A DNA stretch of 64,000 bases from Methylibium sp035476815 (GTDB lineage: Bacteria > Pseudomonadota > Gammaproteobacteria > Burkholderiales > Burkholderiaceae_C). The notes under the pieces were generated by a model, which worked only from the letters and a program-made list of their open reading frames with translations, was not told where the DNA came from and searched no databases. This document shows, in pieces, positions 19,480 through 28,239 of the stretch (positions within the stretch are counted from its first letter, which is position 1; every line of letters starts with the position of its first letter). A program made the translations under genes and the position numbers. Location of the stretch: assembly GCA_035476815.1 (NCBI GenBank), contig DATILD010000009.1, forward strand, positions 62,001 to 126,000. The letters are read 5' to 3'.

Positions 19480-21240
19480 ATGCACGCTGCACCCGCCCCT
19501 TCCGTCCGCCGACCCGTCGCCCGCGCGCTGGGCCGCGGCCTGCTCGCGCTGCTGTGCCTGCCCTTGGGCGCAGCGGCCCAGTTCGTCATCGGCAACGAGG
19601 CCTTCGGCACCGGCGTGCGCGGCCTGACCGAGCTGCCGCCGCGCAACCCCGCCGCGGTCGCGGCGCCCGCGGCCAGCGCACCGGCGCTGCCGGCCGTCGC
19701 GCCTGCGCCTGCGCCGGCACAGGCTCAGCCCTTGCCGCCGGACCCGGCCACCGCCGCCAAGCCGCTGATGTTCGGCTCGCAGATCTTCACCGGCCGCTTC
19801 GGCAGCGAGACCTTCGGCGGTTTCAACCCCGACTACCTGATCGCCACCGGCGACCGCATCACGCTGCGCATGTGGGGCGCCTTCACCTACGAGGCGGTGG
19901 CCGCGGTCGATGCCCAGGGCAATGTCTTCATCCCCAATGTCGGGCCGGTGGCGGTGCGCGGCGTGCGCAACGCTGACCTGAACCGCCGCGTCGAGACGGC
20001 CGTCAAACGCACCTTCCGCGCCAACGTCGGCGTGTATGCCTCGCTGGAGGCGGCCCAGCCCGTCAAGGTCTACGTGACCGGCTTCGTGCGCGCGCCCGGC
20101 CTGTACGGCGGCCTGTCGTCGGACTCGGTGCTCTACTACCTCGACAAGGCCGGCGGCATCGACCCCGACCGCGGCAGCTACCTGGCCGTCGACGTGCTGC
20201 GCGGCGGCAAGCCGCGGACGCGCATCAACCTCTACCGCTTCCTGCTCGACGGCCAGATCGAGGCGCTGCAGCTGCAGGACGGCGACACTCTGGTCGCGGC
20301 ACCGCGCAAGCACACCGTGCAGGTCGGCGGCGAGGTGCTGAACCCCTACATCTTCGAATTCGCCGAGCCGCGCGTGCGTGCCGTCGACCTGATCGCGATG
20401 GCGCGGCCGCGGCCGGGCGCCACCCACCTGAGCGTGGTCCGCAAGATCGGCGCCGAGCGACGCAGCGAGTACCACCCGCTGTCCGCCGCCGCCGAGGTCA
20501 CGCTCGAGGATGGCGACGAGGTCACCTTCACCGCCGACAAGTACCCCGGGACGATCCTGGTGCGCATCGACGGCGCCCACCTCGGCGAGCGCAGCGTCGT
20601 GCTGCCCTATGGCGCGCGGCTCAAGGACGCGCTGGCGCGGCTGAAGCCGGCGCCGCAGGCCCAGGTCGACGCGACCCAGCTGTTCCGCAAGTCGGTCGCC
20701 GCCAAACAGAAGGAGCTGATCGACGCCTCGCTGCGCAGCCTCGAGACCTACGCCCTCACCGCCCGCAGCGCCACCAGCGAGGAGGCCGCGCTGCGCACCC
20801 GCGAGAGCGACCTGATCCTGCAGTTCGTCGGCCGCGCCCGCAGCCTCGAGCCGCGCGGCCAGGTCGTGCTGGCGCGCGGCGGCGATGCCACCGACACGCT
20901 GCTGGAGGACGGCGACGTGCTGGTCGTCCCCGAGCGCAGCAACCTGGTGCTGGTCGGCGGCGAAGTGCTGTTCCCGACCGCGGTGGTGCACGACCCGCGC
21001 GCCAAGCCCGAGGACTACGTGCAGCGCGCCGGCGGCTACACCCAGGGGGCCGACCAAGCCCGCCTGATGGTGCTGCGCCAGGACGGCAGCACCGCGCTGG
21101 CCGATGCCGGCGGCCTGCAGCCGGGCGACCAGCTGCTGGTGCTGCCGCGCATCGAGACCAAGAACATCGAGGTCACGCGCGGCATCACCCAGATCCTGTT
21201 CCAGATCGCCGTCGCCGCGCGCGCGCTGTTCAACCTGTGA
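19480..21240 (+). CDS. Outer-membrane capsule export protein, KpsD/Wza-like (SLBB domains)
   Basis: A 586-aa secreted protein with a signal peptide (hydrophobic LLALLCLPLGAAA ending near residue 28) and a Pro/Ala-rich linker. A Poly_export domain follows, from about residue 125 (DYLIATGDRITLRMWG), then repeated SLBB-type segments (VKVYVTGFVRAPGLYGGLSS; VQVGGEVLNP; VLVGGEVLFP). It should form the outer-membrane channel for the polymer. The KpsD/CtrA group fits better than Wza because it travels with kpsMTE. No lipobox cysteine is seen after the signal peptide, unlike Wza. Confidence 0.9.
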   Translation: MHAAPAPSVRRPVARALGRGLLALLCLPLGAAAQFVIGNEAFGTGVRGLTELPPRNPAAVAAPAASAPALPAVAPAPAPAQAQPLPPDPATAAKPLMFGSQIFTGRFGSETFGGFNPDYLIATGDRITLRMWGAFTYEAVAAVDAQGNVFIPNVGPVAVRGVRNADLNRRVETAVKRTFRANVGVYASLEAAQPVKVYVTGFVRAPGLYGGLSSDSVLYYLDKAGGIDPDRGSYLAVDVLRGGKPRTRINLYRFLLDGQIEALQLQDGDTLVAAPRKHTVQVGGEVLNPYIFEFAEPRVRAVDLIAMARPRPGATHLSVVRKIGAERRSEYHPLSAAAEVTLEDGDEVTFTADKYPGTILVRIDGAHLGERSVVLPYGARLKDALARLKPAPQAQVDATQLFRKSVAAKQKELIDASLRSLETYALTARSATSEEAALRTRESDLILQFVGRARSLEPRGQVVLARGGDATDTLLEDGDVLVVPERSNLVLVGGEVLFPTAVVHDPRAKPEDYVQRAGGYTQGADQARLMVLRQDGSTALADAGGLQPGDQLLVLPRIETKNIEVTRGITQILFQIAVAARALFNL

Positions 21241-23378
21241 TGCGCGCCGGCGAGCGGCTGCGCCGGCTGGTCCGGCGCCTGGGCGGCCGCCTGCCCGGCG
21301 CCGGGTCGCGACCGGCGCTGCTGCCGGCGCCACCGCATGGCGACCGGCCGGCCGGCCTGTGCCTGCGGCTGGCCGAGCCGCTGCCGGCCGGCTGGTACCT
21401 GCTGCGCACCACCTGCACGCTGCCGGCGCTGCGCAGCCGCGGGCGGCTGTGGCTCCTCGCCACCGGCGGCGCCGCCGACGACCCGCTGCCGCGGCAGCTG
21501 CCGCTGCGCCATGGCCGCCCGGCGATGCGATTGCTGCATGTCACGGAGCCGACCCGCGTCGAGTTCGAACCGGCTCCCGGCAGCGACGAGGCGCGGGTGC
21601 AGCGCTTCAGCACGCTGCGCGTGCCGCGCACGCTCGGGCGTCATTTCATGCACCGCCGGCTGCGGCGCTGGCACCCGGCCTATGCCGGGCTGTCCCATCT
21701 CGCGCTGTGGCGGCTGCCATTCGACGAAGTCTGGACCGACTACAACCTGCTGTTCGACCAGCCCTCGGCGGCGCGGCTCGACTACCCCGCCTGGATCGAG
21801 CGCGCCGAGACGCCGCGGCGCCTCACGCCGGCGCGTCAGCAGGACCTGGTGCGCGACTGGGTCGACCCGCCGCGCCTGCTGTGGCTGCTGGCCGCCGAGC
21901 CCGACGCGCCGCCCGACGCGCTGGCGCTCACGCGCAGCAGCCTCGAGGCGCAGGGCTACCCGCACTGGGAGCTGCAGGTCCTGGGCGACGGCGATCCGGC
22001 CGCGGCGCTGCAGCGCTGCGACGCGGTCGGCTTCCTCGAGCCCGGCGACCGCCTGCGCGACGACGCGCTCTACCAGCTCGCGCGGGCGCTGCGCGATCAG
22101 CCTGCGGTCCAAGTCTGCTACAGCGACAGCGACCGGCTCGACCGCCAGGGCCGCCGCCAGGCGCCCTGGTTCAAGCCGGGCTTTTCGCGCGATCTGTGCC
22201 TGGCGCAGAACCTTCTGTCGCCGCTTGCCGTCGTGCGTGCCGGTGCGGTGGTGGCCGCCGGGGGGCTGCCGCCGGCGGCCGGCGCGGTCGGCGGCCACAC
22301 GCTGGCCTACGGGCTGCTGCTGCGCGCGCTGGCCGGCCTGCCCGACCACGCCGTGCGCCGCCTGCCCGAGGTGCTGTGCCATGCGCGCGCGCAGCCGCGG
22401 TCGGCGGCGGGACAGGCCTGCGACGACGACGCCGCGCTGCGGGCCGTCAATGCCTTGCTCGCCCCCGCCGGAGCGCATGCCGATCCGCTGGACAGCGGGC
22501 TGCGCCGCGTGCGCTGGCCGCTGCCCGAGCCGCGGCCGCTGGTCAGCCTGATCGTGCCGACGCGCAACGCGCTGCCGGTGCTGCGCACCTGCATCGAATC
22601 GATCACCCGCCTGACGCGCTACCGCCGCTACGAGCTGCTGGTGGTCGACAACCAGTCGGACTGCCCGGCGACGCTGGCCTACCTCGACGCGCTGCAGGCC
22701 GAGGGCCGCGCCCGCGTGCTGCGCTGGGACGCGCCGTTCAACTACTCGGCGATCAACAACTTCGCGGTGCGCCATGCCCAGGGCAGCGTGCTCGGGCTGA
22801 TCAACAACGACGTCGAGGTGATCTCGCCCTACTGGCTCGACGAGATGGCGAGCCACGCGCTGCGCCCCGACATCGGCTGCGTCGGCGCCAAGCTCTACTT
22901 CCCCGACGACACCCTCCAGCATGCCGGCGTGGTGCTCGGCATCGGCGGCGTGGCCGGGCACGGCCACAAGTACCTGCCGCGCCATGCGGCGGGCTACTTC
23001 GACCGGCTGCGGCTGGTGCACGAGGCGAGCGCCGTCACCGGCGCCGTGCTGGTGCTGCGGCGCGAGGTGTTCGACGCCGTCGGTGGCTTCGACGAACAGG
23101 AGTTGCAGGTCGCTTACAACGACGTCGACCTGTGCCTGCGCGTGATGCGCGCCGGCTGGCGCAACCTGTGGACGCCGCATGCCGAGCTCTACCACCATGA
23201 GTCCAAGACCCGCGGCAGCGACGACACGCCGGCCAAGCGGGCCCGCTGGCAAGCCGAAAGTGCCGTGATGCGTCGCCGCTGGCCCGAGTGGCTGGCCGAC
23301 GATCCGTTCTACCACCCCCATCTGTCGCGCCACGTCGAGGACTATTCGCTCGAGGCTCCCCGCCCGGCGGTGCTCTAG
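21240..23378 (+). CDS. Large glycosyltransferase with tandem GT2 modules
   Basis: A 712-aa cytoplasmic protein of the O-antigen/capsule glycosyltransferase type. The second half (from about residue 432) is a clear GT2: VSLIVPTRNALPVL, VVDNQSD, GLINNDVEVISPYW with the metal-binding acidic pair region, and the acceptor-site NDVDLCLRV. The first half (about 210-350) resembles a degenerate GT2: it keeps CYSDSDRLDRQGRR and WFKPGFSRDL but has a weak nucleotide-binding start. The start used is the ATG overlapping the preceding stop (TGATG); a GTG one codon earlier is also possible. The sugar is unknown. Confidence 0.85.
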   Translation: MRAGERLRRLVRRLGGRLPGAGSRPALLPAPPHGDRPAGLCLRLAEPLPAGWYLLRTTCTLPALRSRGRLWLLATGGAADDPLPRQLPLRHGRPAMRLLHVTEPTRVEFEPAPGSDEARVQRFSTLRVPRTLGRHFMHRRLRRWHPAYAGLSHLALWRLPFDEVWTDYNLLFDQPSAARLDYPAWIERAETPRRLTPARQQDLVRDWVDPPRLLWLLAAEPDAPPDALALTRSSLEAQGYPHWELQVLGDGDPAAALQRCDAVGFLEPGDRLRDDALYQLARALRDQPAVQVCYSDSDRLDRQGRRQAPWFKPGFSRDLCLAQNLLSPLAVVRAGAVVAAGGLPPAAGAVGGHTLAYGLLLRALAGLPDHAVRRLPEVLCHARAQPRSAAGQACDDDAALRAVNALLAPAGAHADPLDSGLRRVRWPLPEPRPLVSLIVPTRNALPVLRTCIESITRLTRYRRYELLVVDNQSDCPATLAYLDALQAEGRARVLRWDAPFNYSAINNFAVRHAQGSVLGLINNDVEVISPYWLDEMASHALRPDIGCVGAKLYFPDDTLQHAGVVLGIGGVAGHGHKYLPRHAAGYFDRLRLVHEASAVTGAVLVLRREVFDAVGGFDEQELQVAYNDVDLCLRVMRAGWRNLWTPHAELYHHESKTRGSDDTPAKRARWQAESAVMRRRWPEWLADDPFYHPHLSRHVEDYSLEAPRPAVL

Positions 23379-23504
23379 ACTTCAGGGCGGTTCGCCGCAC
23401 GGTCGGCGGCAGCCCACGATCGGCTCCATTCCCCTCCATTCCCACTTGCGCCGGGCACGCGGCTGGCCCGGCCTCCACACCCCAGCATAGCCCGTACTCA
23501 CTGC
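23379..23504. other. 126-bp gap before the GW-repeat glycosyltransferase
   Basis: No gene. It contains a GCCGGGC/GCCCGGC inverted repeat (about 23451-23475) without a U-tract and no convincing promoter. It does not match the intercistronic repeat family found elsewhere in the window. Confidence 0.4.
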
Positions 23505-26500
23505 ATGATCTCGATCCGCAGCGCCTTGCGCAGACTTTCGGGCCGTCCGGCCGGTCGCGGCCGCATCGACGGCCTGTGTCACGGCGTCGCGTGGGGCTGG
23601 GCGGTCGGTAGTGAGCACCCGGCCCGGCCGATCGAAGTCGAACTGCTGCTCGACGGCCAGGTGGTCGGTCGCGCGCCGGCCGATGCGCTGCGGCCGGACG
23701 TGACCCGGGCCCGCGCCAGCGGCCAGCGCTGCGGCTACACCCTCGACCTGCGCCCCCATCTCGACGCCTGCCGCGGCCAGGTGCTGTCGCTGCGCGACGC
23801 CGGCAACGGCGAGCCGCTCGGCAGCACGCTCACGCTGCTGCCCGGCGGCGGCAGCGGCGTGGTCGAGCGGATCAGCGGCATCGACGTGCTCGGCTGGGCG
23901 GTCTCGTTCGCCCCCGGCAGTGCGCCGGTCGAGGTCGAACTGCTGGTCGACGGCCAGGTCGCGGGCACCGCAAGGGCCGATCTCGAGCGCGCCGACTTCC
24001 GCGCCCAGCGGCTGCCGACGGTGCGCGCCGGCTTCCGCTGTCCGCTGCCGCCGCAGGCGCTCGACGGGCGGCCGCACAGCATCAGCGCACGCCTGCGCGG
24101 CAGCACGGCGCCGCTGTCGGGGCGGGCGCTCGAGTTCAGCGGCGAGGTCCGCGGCTACGTGGACACGATCAGCCGCGAGCGCATCGCCGGCTGGATCGCC
24201 AACCTCGGCGCGCCCGCGGAGCCGGTGCGCTTCGACCTGCGGGTCAACGGCCAGCGGGTCGCCGTGTCGCAGCTGCCGACCTTCGAACGCAAGGATGTCG
24301 AGACGAGCCTGTTCCCGACCGGCACCGCGGTCGCGCCGCTGGGCTTCGACGTCCGCCTGCCCGCGTCGCTGCGCTGGGGCGAGCGCGCGAACCTCGTCGA
24401 GGTCTGCGTGTCGGGCCGCGACGAGCCGCTGCTGCCGCTGTCCGGCGCGGTCGAGCCGCTGCAGGTGATCCGTGGCCTCGAGGGACTGGCCGCCGAGGTC
24501 GCCGCCCGCGCGAGCGGCGACGATCCGCAACAGTCGGCGGTCGAACTCGCACTGCGTCAGCAACTCGCCCAGGCCATCGAGCAGCTGCGCCGCCAGCACG
24601 GCCGGTCGCCGGTGCTGGTGCACGGCGCGCGCGCCGCGGCTGCCGACGAGCCGGTCGACGTCATCGTGCCGGTCTACAAGGGCTACGACGAGACCCTCGC
24701 CTGCCTGCGCAGCGCGATCGCGGCGCGCGACGATGGCCCGGCGATGGAGCTGATCGTCATCCACGATGCCGGCCCCGATCTCAAGCTGGCCGCCGAGCTG
24801 CGCCGCCTGGCCGCCGACGGCGCCTTCACGCTGATCGAGAACGAGAAGAACCTCGGCTTCGTCGCCACCGTCAACCGCGGCATGCGGCTGCACCCGAAGC
24901 GCGACGTGGTGCTGCTGAACGCCGACACCGTGCTGCCGCGCGACTGGCTGGCCCGCCTGCAGCGCGCGGCGCGCGCCGAACCGAACATCGCCACCGTCAC
25001 GCCGCTGTCCAACCGGGCGACGATCTTCAGCCTGCCGCGCACCTGCATCGACAACCCGATGCCCGACGGTGCCGACGTGCACCGGCTCGACGCGCTGTGC
25101 CACCGCCTCAACGACGGCGTGCGGGTCGACGTGCCGACCGCGATGGGCTTCTGCATGTACGTGCGCCGCACCGCGCTCGAGGAGGTCGGCCTGTTCGACG
25201 AGGAGCGCTGGGCCAAGGGCTATGCCGAGGAGAACGACTTCTCGGTGCGCGCCACCGCGCGCGGCTGGCGCCACGTGGCGGCCTGCGACCTGTTCGTCGA
25301 ACACCATGGTTCGGTGTCGTTCGCCGGCGAGAAGTCGGCGCGGGTGGCCGAGAACCTCGCCAAGCTCGATGCGCTCTACCCGGACTACGCGCCGCGCGTG
25401 CAGGACTGGATTCGCCACGACCCGATCGCGCTGGCGCGCGGCCGTGTCAACCTCGCGCTGATCGCCCCGCTGGCGCCCTCGTGGGTGCTGTTCGTGACCC
25501 ACGGCCTGGGCGGCGGCACCGAGTCGGCGCTGCGCGGCCTGGTCGCCGAGCATGCGGGGCGCGGCGAGCGCGTGCTGGTGCTGCGCTCGACCCCGGGCGG
25601 GCGACTCGAGCTGGCGCCGGCCCTGACCGGCCACGAGGACCGGCTGGTCTGCGAGTACCCCGCCGCCACCCGCGCCGTCGATCTCGCCGAGCAGCTGCGG
25701 GCGCTGCCGATCACGCAGGTCCACGTCCATCACACGCTCGGCTTCGGCCGCGACATCTGGGATCTGCCGGCGCTGCTCGGCGTGCCCTTCGACGTGACGC
25801 TGCACGACTTCTACCTGGCCTGCCCGCGCATCACGATGATCGACGAGCTCGGCCAGTTCTGCGGCCAGCCCGAGGCCGCCGCCTGCGAGCGCTGCGTCGC
25901 CGCCGCGCCGCTGGACTACGACATCGGACAACGGCTCGTCGAGCTCGGCGGCAGCGTCGCCGCGTGGCGGGCCTTCCATGCCGAGCGCCTGAGCGGCGCG
26001 CGCCGCGTGGTGGCGCCGAGCCGCGACACCGCGGCGCGCGCGCAGCGCTACCTGCCGGGCGTCGGGGTGCGGGCCGAACCCCACAACGAGCCGGCCTACG
26101 CCCGCCCGGCCGGGACGGCCATCGCGGCCGCCGCGACGCCTTACACCGTGGCGGTGATCGGCGCGATCGGTCCGCACAAGGGGGTGGACCTGCTGCTCGC
26201 CTGCGCCAAGCAGTCGCTGCGCGAGGCCCTGCCGCTGCGCTTCGCCGTGATCGGCTACACCAGCCGCGATGCCGAGCTCGAGGCGCTGGACAACGTCAGC
26301 GTCAGCGGCCGCTACCACGCCGACGAGCTGCCGAACCTGCTGCGCGCCAGCGGCGCATCGCTGGCCCTGTTCCTCAGCGTCTGGCCGGAGACCTACAGCT
26401 ACACGCTGTCGGAGGCCTGGCGCGCCGGCCTGCTGCCGGTGGCACTGGATCTCGGCGCGCCGGCCGAGCGCATCCGCGAGCGCGGCGACGGCGTGCTGGT

Positions 26501-26621
26501 GCCCTTCCCGGCCAGCGCCACCTCGGTGCTGGCCGCGCTGATGGCGGCGCTGCCGAGCGCCGCACCCGATGCGGTGGACTTCGGCCAGACCCGGGCCGCC
26601 ACGGAGCGGGTGGCCGGATGA
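23505..26621 (+). CDS. Three-part glycosyltransferase: GW-type repeats, GT2, GT-B
   Basis: A 1038-aa protein with three parts. Residues about 20-325 hold three related beta-rich units of about 100 aa, each with a Gly-Trp signature (AWGWAVGS at 33, VLGWAVSF at 127, IAGWIANL at 226) followed by VELLLDGQVVG-like strands. Residues about 384-650 are a GT2 catalytic domain (DVIVPVYKGYDETL, LLNADTVLPRDW, AMGFCMYVRR, EENDFSVRA). From about 660 a GT-B/GT4 domain follows (VTHGLGGGTESALRG, HDFYLACPRI, AVIGAIGPHKGVDLLL, then the donor-site ETYSYTLSEAWRAG). It could add two different sugars. The repeats may bind carbohydrate or organise the enzyme; that is inference. Confidence 0.85.
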   Translation: MISIRSALRRLSGRPAGRGRIDGLCHGVAWGWAVGSEHPARPIEVELLLDGQVVGRAPADALRPDVTRARASGQRCGYTLDLRPHLDACRGQVLSLRDAGNGEPLGSTLTLLPGGGSGVVERISGIDVLGWAVSFAPGSAPVEVELLVDGQVAGTARADLERADFRAQRLPTVRAGFRCPLPPQALDGRPHSISARLRGSTAPLSGRALEFSGEVRGYVDTISRERIAGWIANLGAPAEPVRFDLRVNGQRVAVSQLPTFERKDVETSLFPTGTAVAPLGFDVRLPASLRWGERANLVEVCVSGRDEPLLPLSGAVEPLQVIRGLEGLAAEVAARASGDDPQQSAVELALRQQLAQAIEQLRRQHGRSPVLVHGARAAAADEPVDVIVPVYKGYDETLACLRSAIAARDDGPAMELIVIHDAGPDLKLAAELRRLAADGAFTLIENEKNLGFVATVNRGMRLHPKRDVVLLNADTVLPRDWLARLQRAARAEPNIATVTPLSNRATIFSLPRTCIDNPMPDGADVHRLDALCHRLNDGVRVDVPTAMGFCMYVRRTALEEVGLFDEERWAKGYAEENDFSVRATARGWRHVAACDLFVEHHGSVSFAGEKSARVAENLAKLDALYPDYAPRVQDWIRHDPIALARGRVNLALIAPLAPSWVLFVTHGLGGGTESALRGLVAEHAGRGERVLVLRSTPGGRLELAPALTGHEDRLVCEYPAATRAVDLAEQLRALPITQVHVHHTLGFGRDIWDLPALLGVPFDVTLHDFYLACPRITMIDELGQFCGQPEAAACERCVAAAPLDYDIGQRLVELGGSVAAWRAFHAERLSGARRVVAPSRDTAARAQRYLPGVGVRAEPHNEPAYARPAGTAIAAAATPYTVAVIGAIGPHKGVDLLLACAKQSLREALPLRFAVIGYTSRDAELEALDNVSVSGRYHADELPNLLRASGASLALFLSVWPETYSYTLSEAWRAGLLPVALDLGAPAERIRERGDGVLVPFPASATSVLAALMAALPSAAPDAVDFGQTRAATERVAG

Positions 26622-27394
26622 AGCCGCCCGCCACCGCGGCCCGGCCCGCCGCCGCGCCCACGAACCTTCGGCTGACCCCCGCCGTCATCGACGAACTGCG
26701 CCAGCGCGGCGTCAGCACGCTGCTGGCCCCCGGCGCGATGCTGCCGTCCGACACGGTCTTCGAGCCGCCGTGCAGCTTCAAGTGGATGAGCATCGGCCAC
26801 TCGCTGCACCTCGGCGCCTTCAGCTACGCGGTCAGCGGCTTCTACTTCGCCTGCCGCATCGGCCGCTACTGCTCGTTCGGCGAACAGGTCCAGATCGGCC
26901 GCCATCCGCACCCGATGCACTGGGCCTCGACCTCGCCCTTCTTCTACACCCGCTTCGACGCCGTGCTCGACCAGCCGCTGCCGAGCGGCGCCGACCTGGT
27001 GCCGCACAAGGACTTCCCGCACCGCACGCGACCGGTCACCGCGAAGATCACGACCATCGGCAACGACGTCTGGATCGGCCATGGCGCCTTCGTGCTGCCC
27101 GGCGTGTCGATCGGCGACGGCGCGGTGGTCGCGGCCCAGTCGGTCGTCACCAAGGACGTGCCGCCCTATGCGGTGGTGGCCGGTTCGCCGGCCCGCGTCG
27201 TCAAGTACCGCTTCCCCGAGGCGCAGATCGAGGCGCTGCGCGCCAGCCGCTGGTGGGAGTTCGCGCCCTGGACGCTGAAGGGTGCGCCGGTCGACGACAT
27301 CGACGCCTTCGTGCGCTTCGTCGCGGGGCTGCGCGAGCGCGACGCGCCGCGCCACGACCCGGCGCCGGTGGCGCTGTCCGAGGTGGCCGCATGA
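26618..27394 (+). CDS. Hexapeptide-repeat O-acetyltransferase (CatB/VatB-like)
   Basis: A 258-aa left-handed beta-helix acyltransferase. The hexapeptide coils and the xenobiotic-acetyltransferase-like core are visible: SIGHSLHLGAFSYAV, CRIGRYCSFGEQVQIGRHPHP with the catalytic-type His, TTIGNDVWIGHGAFVLPG, then DGAVVAAQSVVTKDVPPYAVVAG. In a polysaccharide locus this family usually acetylates a sugar hydroxyl using acetyl-CoA. The start ATG overlaps the preceding stop (ATGA). Confidence 0.88.
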   Translation: MKPPATAARPAAAPTNLRLTPAVIDELRQRGVSTLLAPGAMLPSDTVFEPPCSFKWMSIGHSLHLGAFSYAVSGFYFACRIGRYCSFGEQVQIGRHPHPMHWASTSPFFYTRFDAVLDQPLPSGADLVPHKDFPHRTRPVTAKITTIGNDVWIGHGAFVLPGVSIGDGAVVAAQSVVTKDVPPYAVVAGSPARVVKYRFPEAQIEALRASRWWEFAPWTLKGAPVDDIDAFVRFVAGLRERDAPRHDPAPVALSEVAA

Positions 27395-28239
27395 ACGAGT
27401 CGCCGACCCTGCCCGCGGACGTCGACGCCCGCCGCGTCTTCTTCCTGCACATCCCCAAGACCGCCGGCCAGTCGGTGCACGCGGCGCTCGTCAACGCCTA
27501 CGGCGCCGATGCGGTGTGCCCGGCGCGCGTCAACGAGCAGCTGGTGCGCCTGAGCGTGCGCGAGCTGAACCGCTACCGCGTCTTCTCCGGCCACCTCGAC
27601 TGGTCGCTGCTCGACTGCGTGCGCGGCCCGCGCTACGTGTTCACGGTGCTGCGCGAGCCGCGCGACCGCATCCTGTCGTTCTACTTCTACCTGCGCGAAC
27701 AGGCCGCCAAGCTGTCGACCGAGGACCTGAACCAGCCCCACAACCAGGGCATGAAGGCGGCGCTGGAGCTGTCGCCGAACGACTACTTCTGCGCCGGCCC
27801 GCCGCACCTGCGGCGCTTCCTCGACGACCACTACGACAACTTCTACACCTACTACTTCGCCGGCCGACACTACCGCGCGCGGCAGTCGCTCGCCGGCCAG
27901 CTGCAGCAGAAGCTGATCACGCGCGAGCAGCTGATCGACATGGCGCTCGACAACCTCGGGACGCTCGACGCGGTGTTCAGCGTCGACGACATGCCCCGCG
28001 TGTTCGCCGCGATCCGCGCGCTGAGCGGCGCGGCGATCCGCGGCGACGACGAGTACCGCGTCAACGTCAACCATGCCGTCGCCGCCCACGACCGCGCCGC
28101 GCGCCTGAAGGCGCTCGGCGCCGAGCCGCGCACCTTCGCGCGCCTGAAGCAGTGGTGCGCGATGGACGACCTGCTGTGGCAGCGCGCCGTCGCACCGCAC
28201 ACCGACCCCGCCCCCGTCACCGAGGAGTCCTCCCCATGA
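27391..28239 (+). CDS. Sulfotransferase family protein (sulfotransferase 1 of 5)
   Basis: A 282-aa protein of the PAPS-dependent sulfotransferase fold, nearest in style to the heparan/uronyl 2-O-sulfotransferase-like family. The 5'-phosphosulfate loop is FFLHIPKTAGQS (residues 17-28) and the 3'-phosphate contact is VLREPRDRILSFY (about 86-98). It should transfer sulfate from PAPS to a sugar hydroxyl of the capsule polymer. The start ATG overlaps the acetyltransferase stop. PAPS supply genes lie at 48.3-51.7 kb. Acceptor position is not predictable from sequence. Confidence 0.87.
   Translation: MNESPTLPADVDARRVFFLHIPKTAGQSVHAALVNAYGADAVCPARVNEQLVRLSVRELNRYRVFSGHLDWSLLDCVRGPRYVFTVLREPRDRILSFYFYLREQAAKLSTEDLNQPHNQGMKAALELSPNDYFCAGPPHLRRFLDDHYDNFYTYYFAGRHYRARQSLAGQLQQKLITREQLIDMALDNLGTLDAVFSVDDMPRVFAAIRALSGAAIRGDDEYRVNVNHAVAAHDRAARLKALGAEPRTFARLKQWCAMDDLLWQRAVAPHTDPAPVTEESSP

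Noticed and set aside
23451..23475. Intrinsic terminator before the GW-repeat glycosyltransferase
   Set aside because: The inverted repeat has only 7-bp arms, a long loop and no U-tract.
23382..26318. Long minus-strand open frame (over 900 codons) opposite the GW-repeat glycosyltransferase
   Set aside because: Arg/Ala/Val-rich shadow sequence with no domains, produced by the high GC content; the plus-strand gene has clear motifs.
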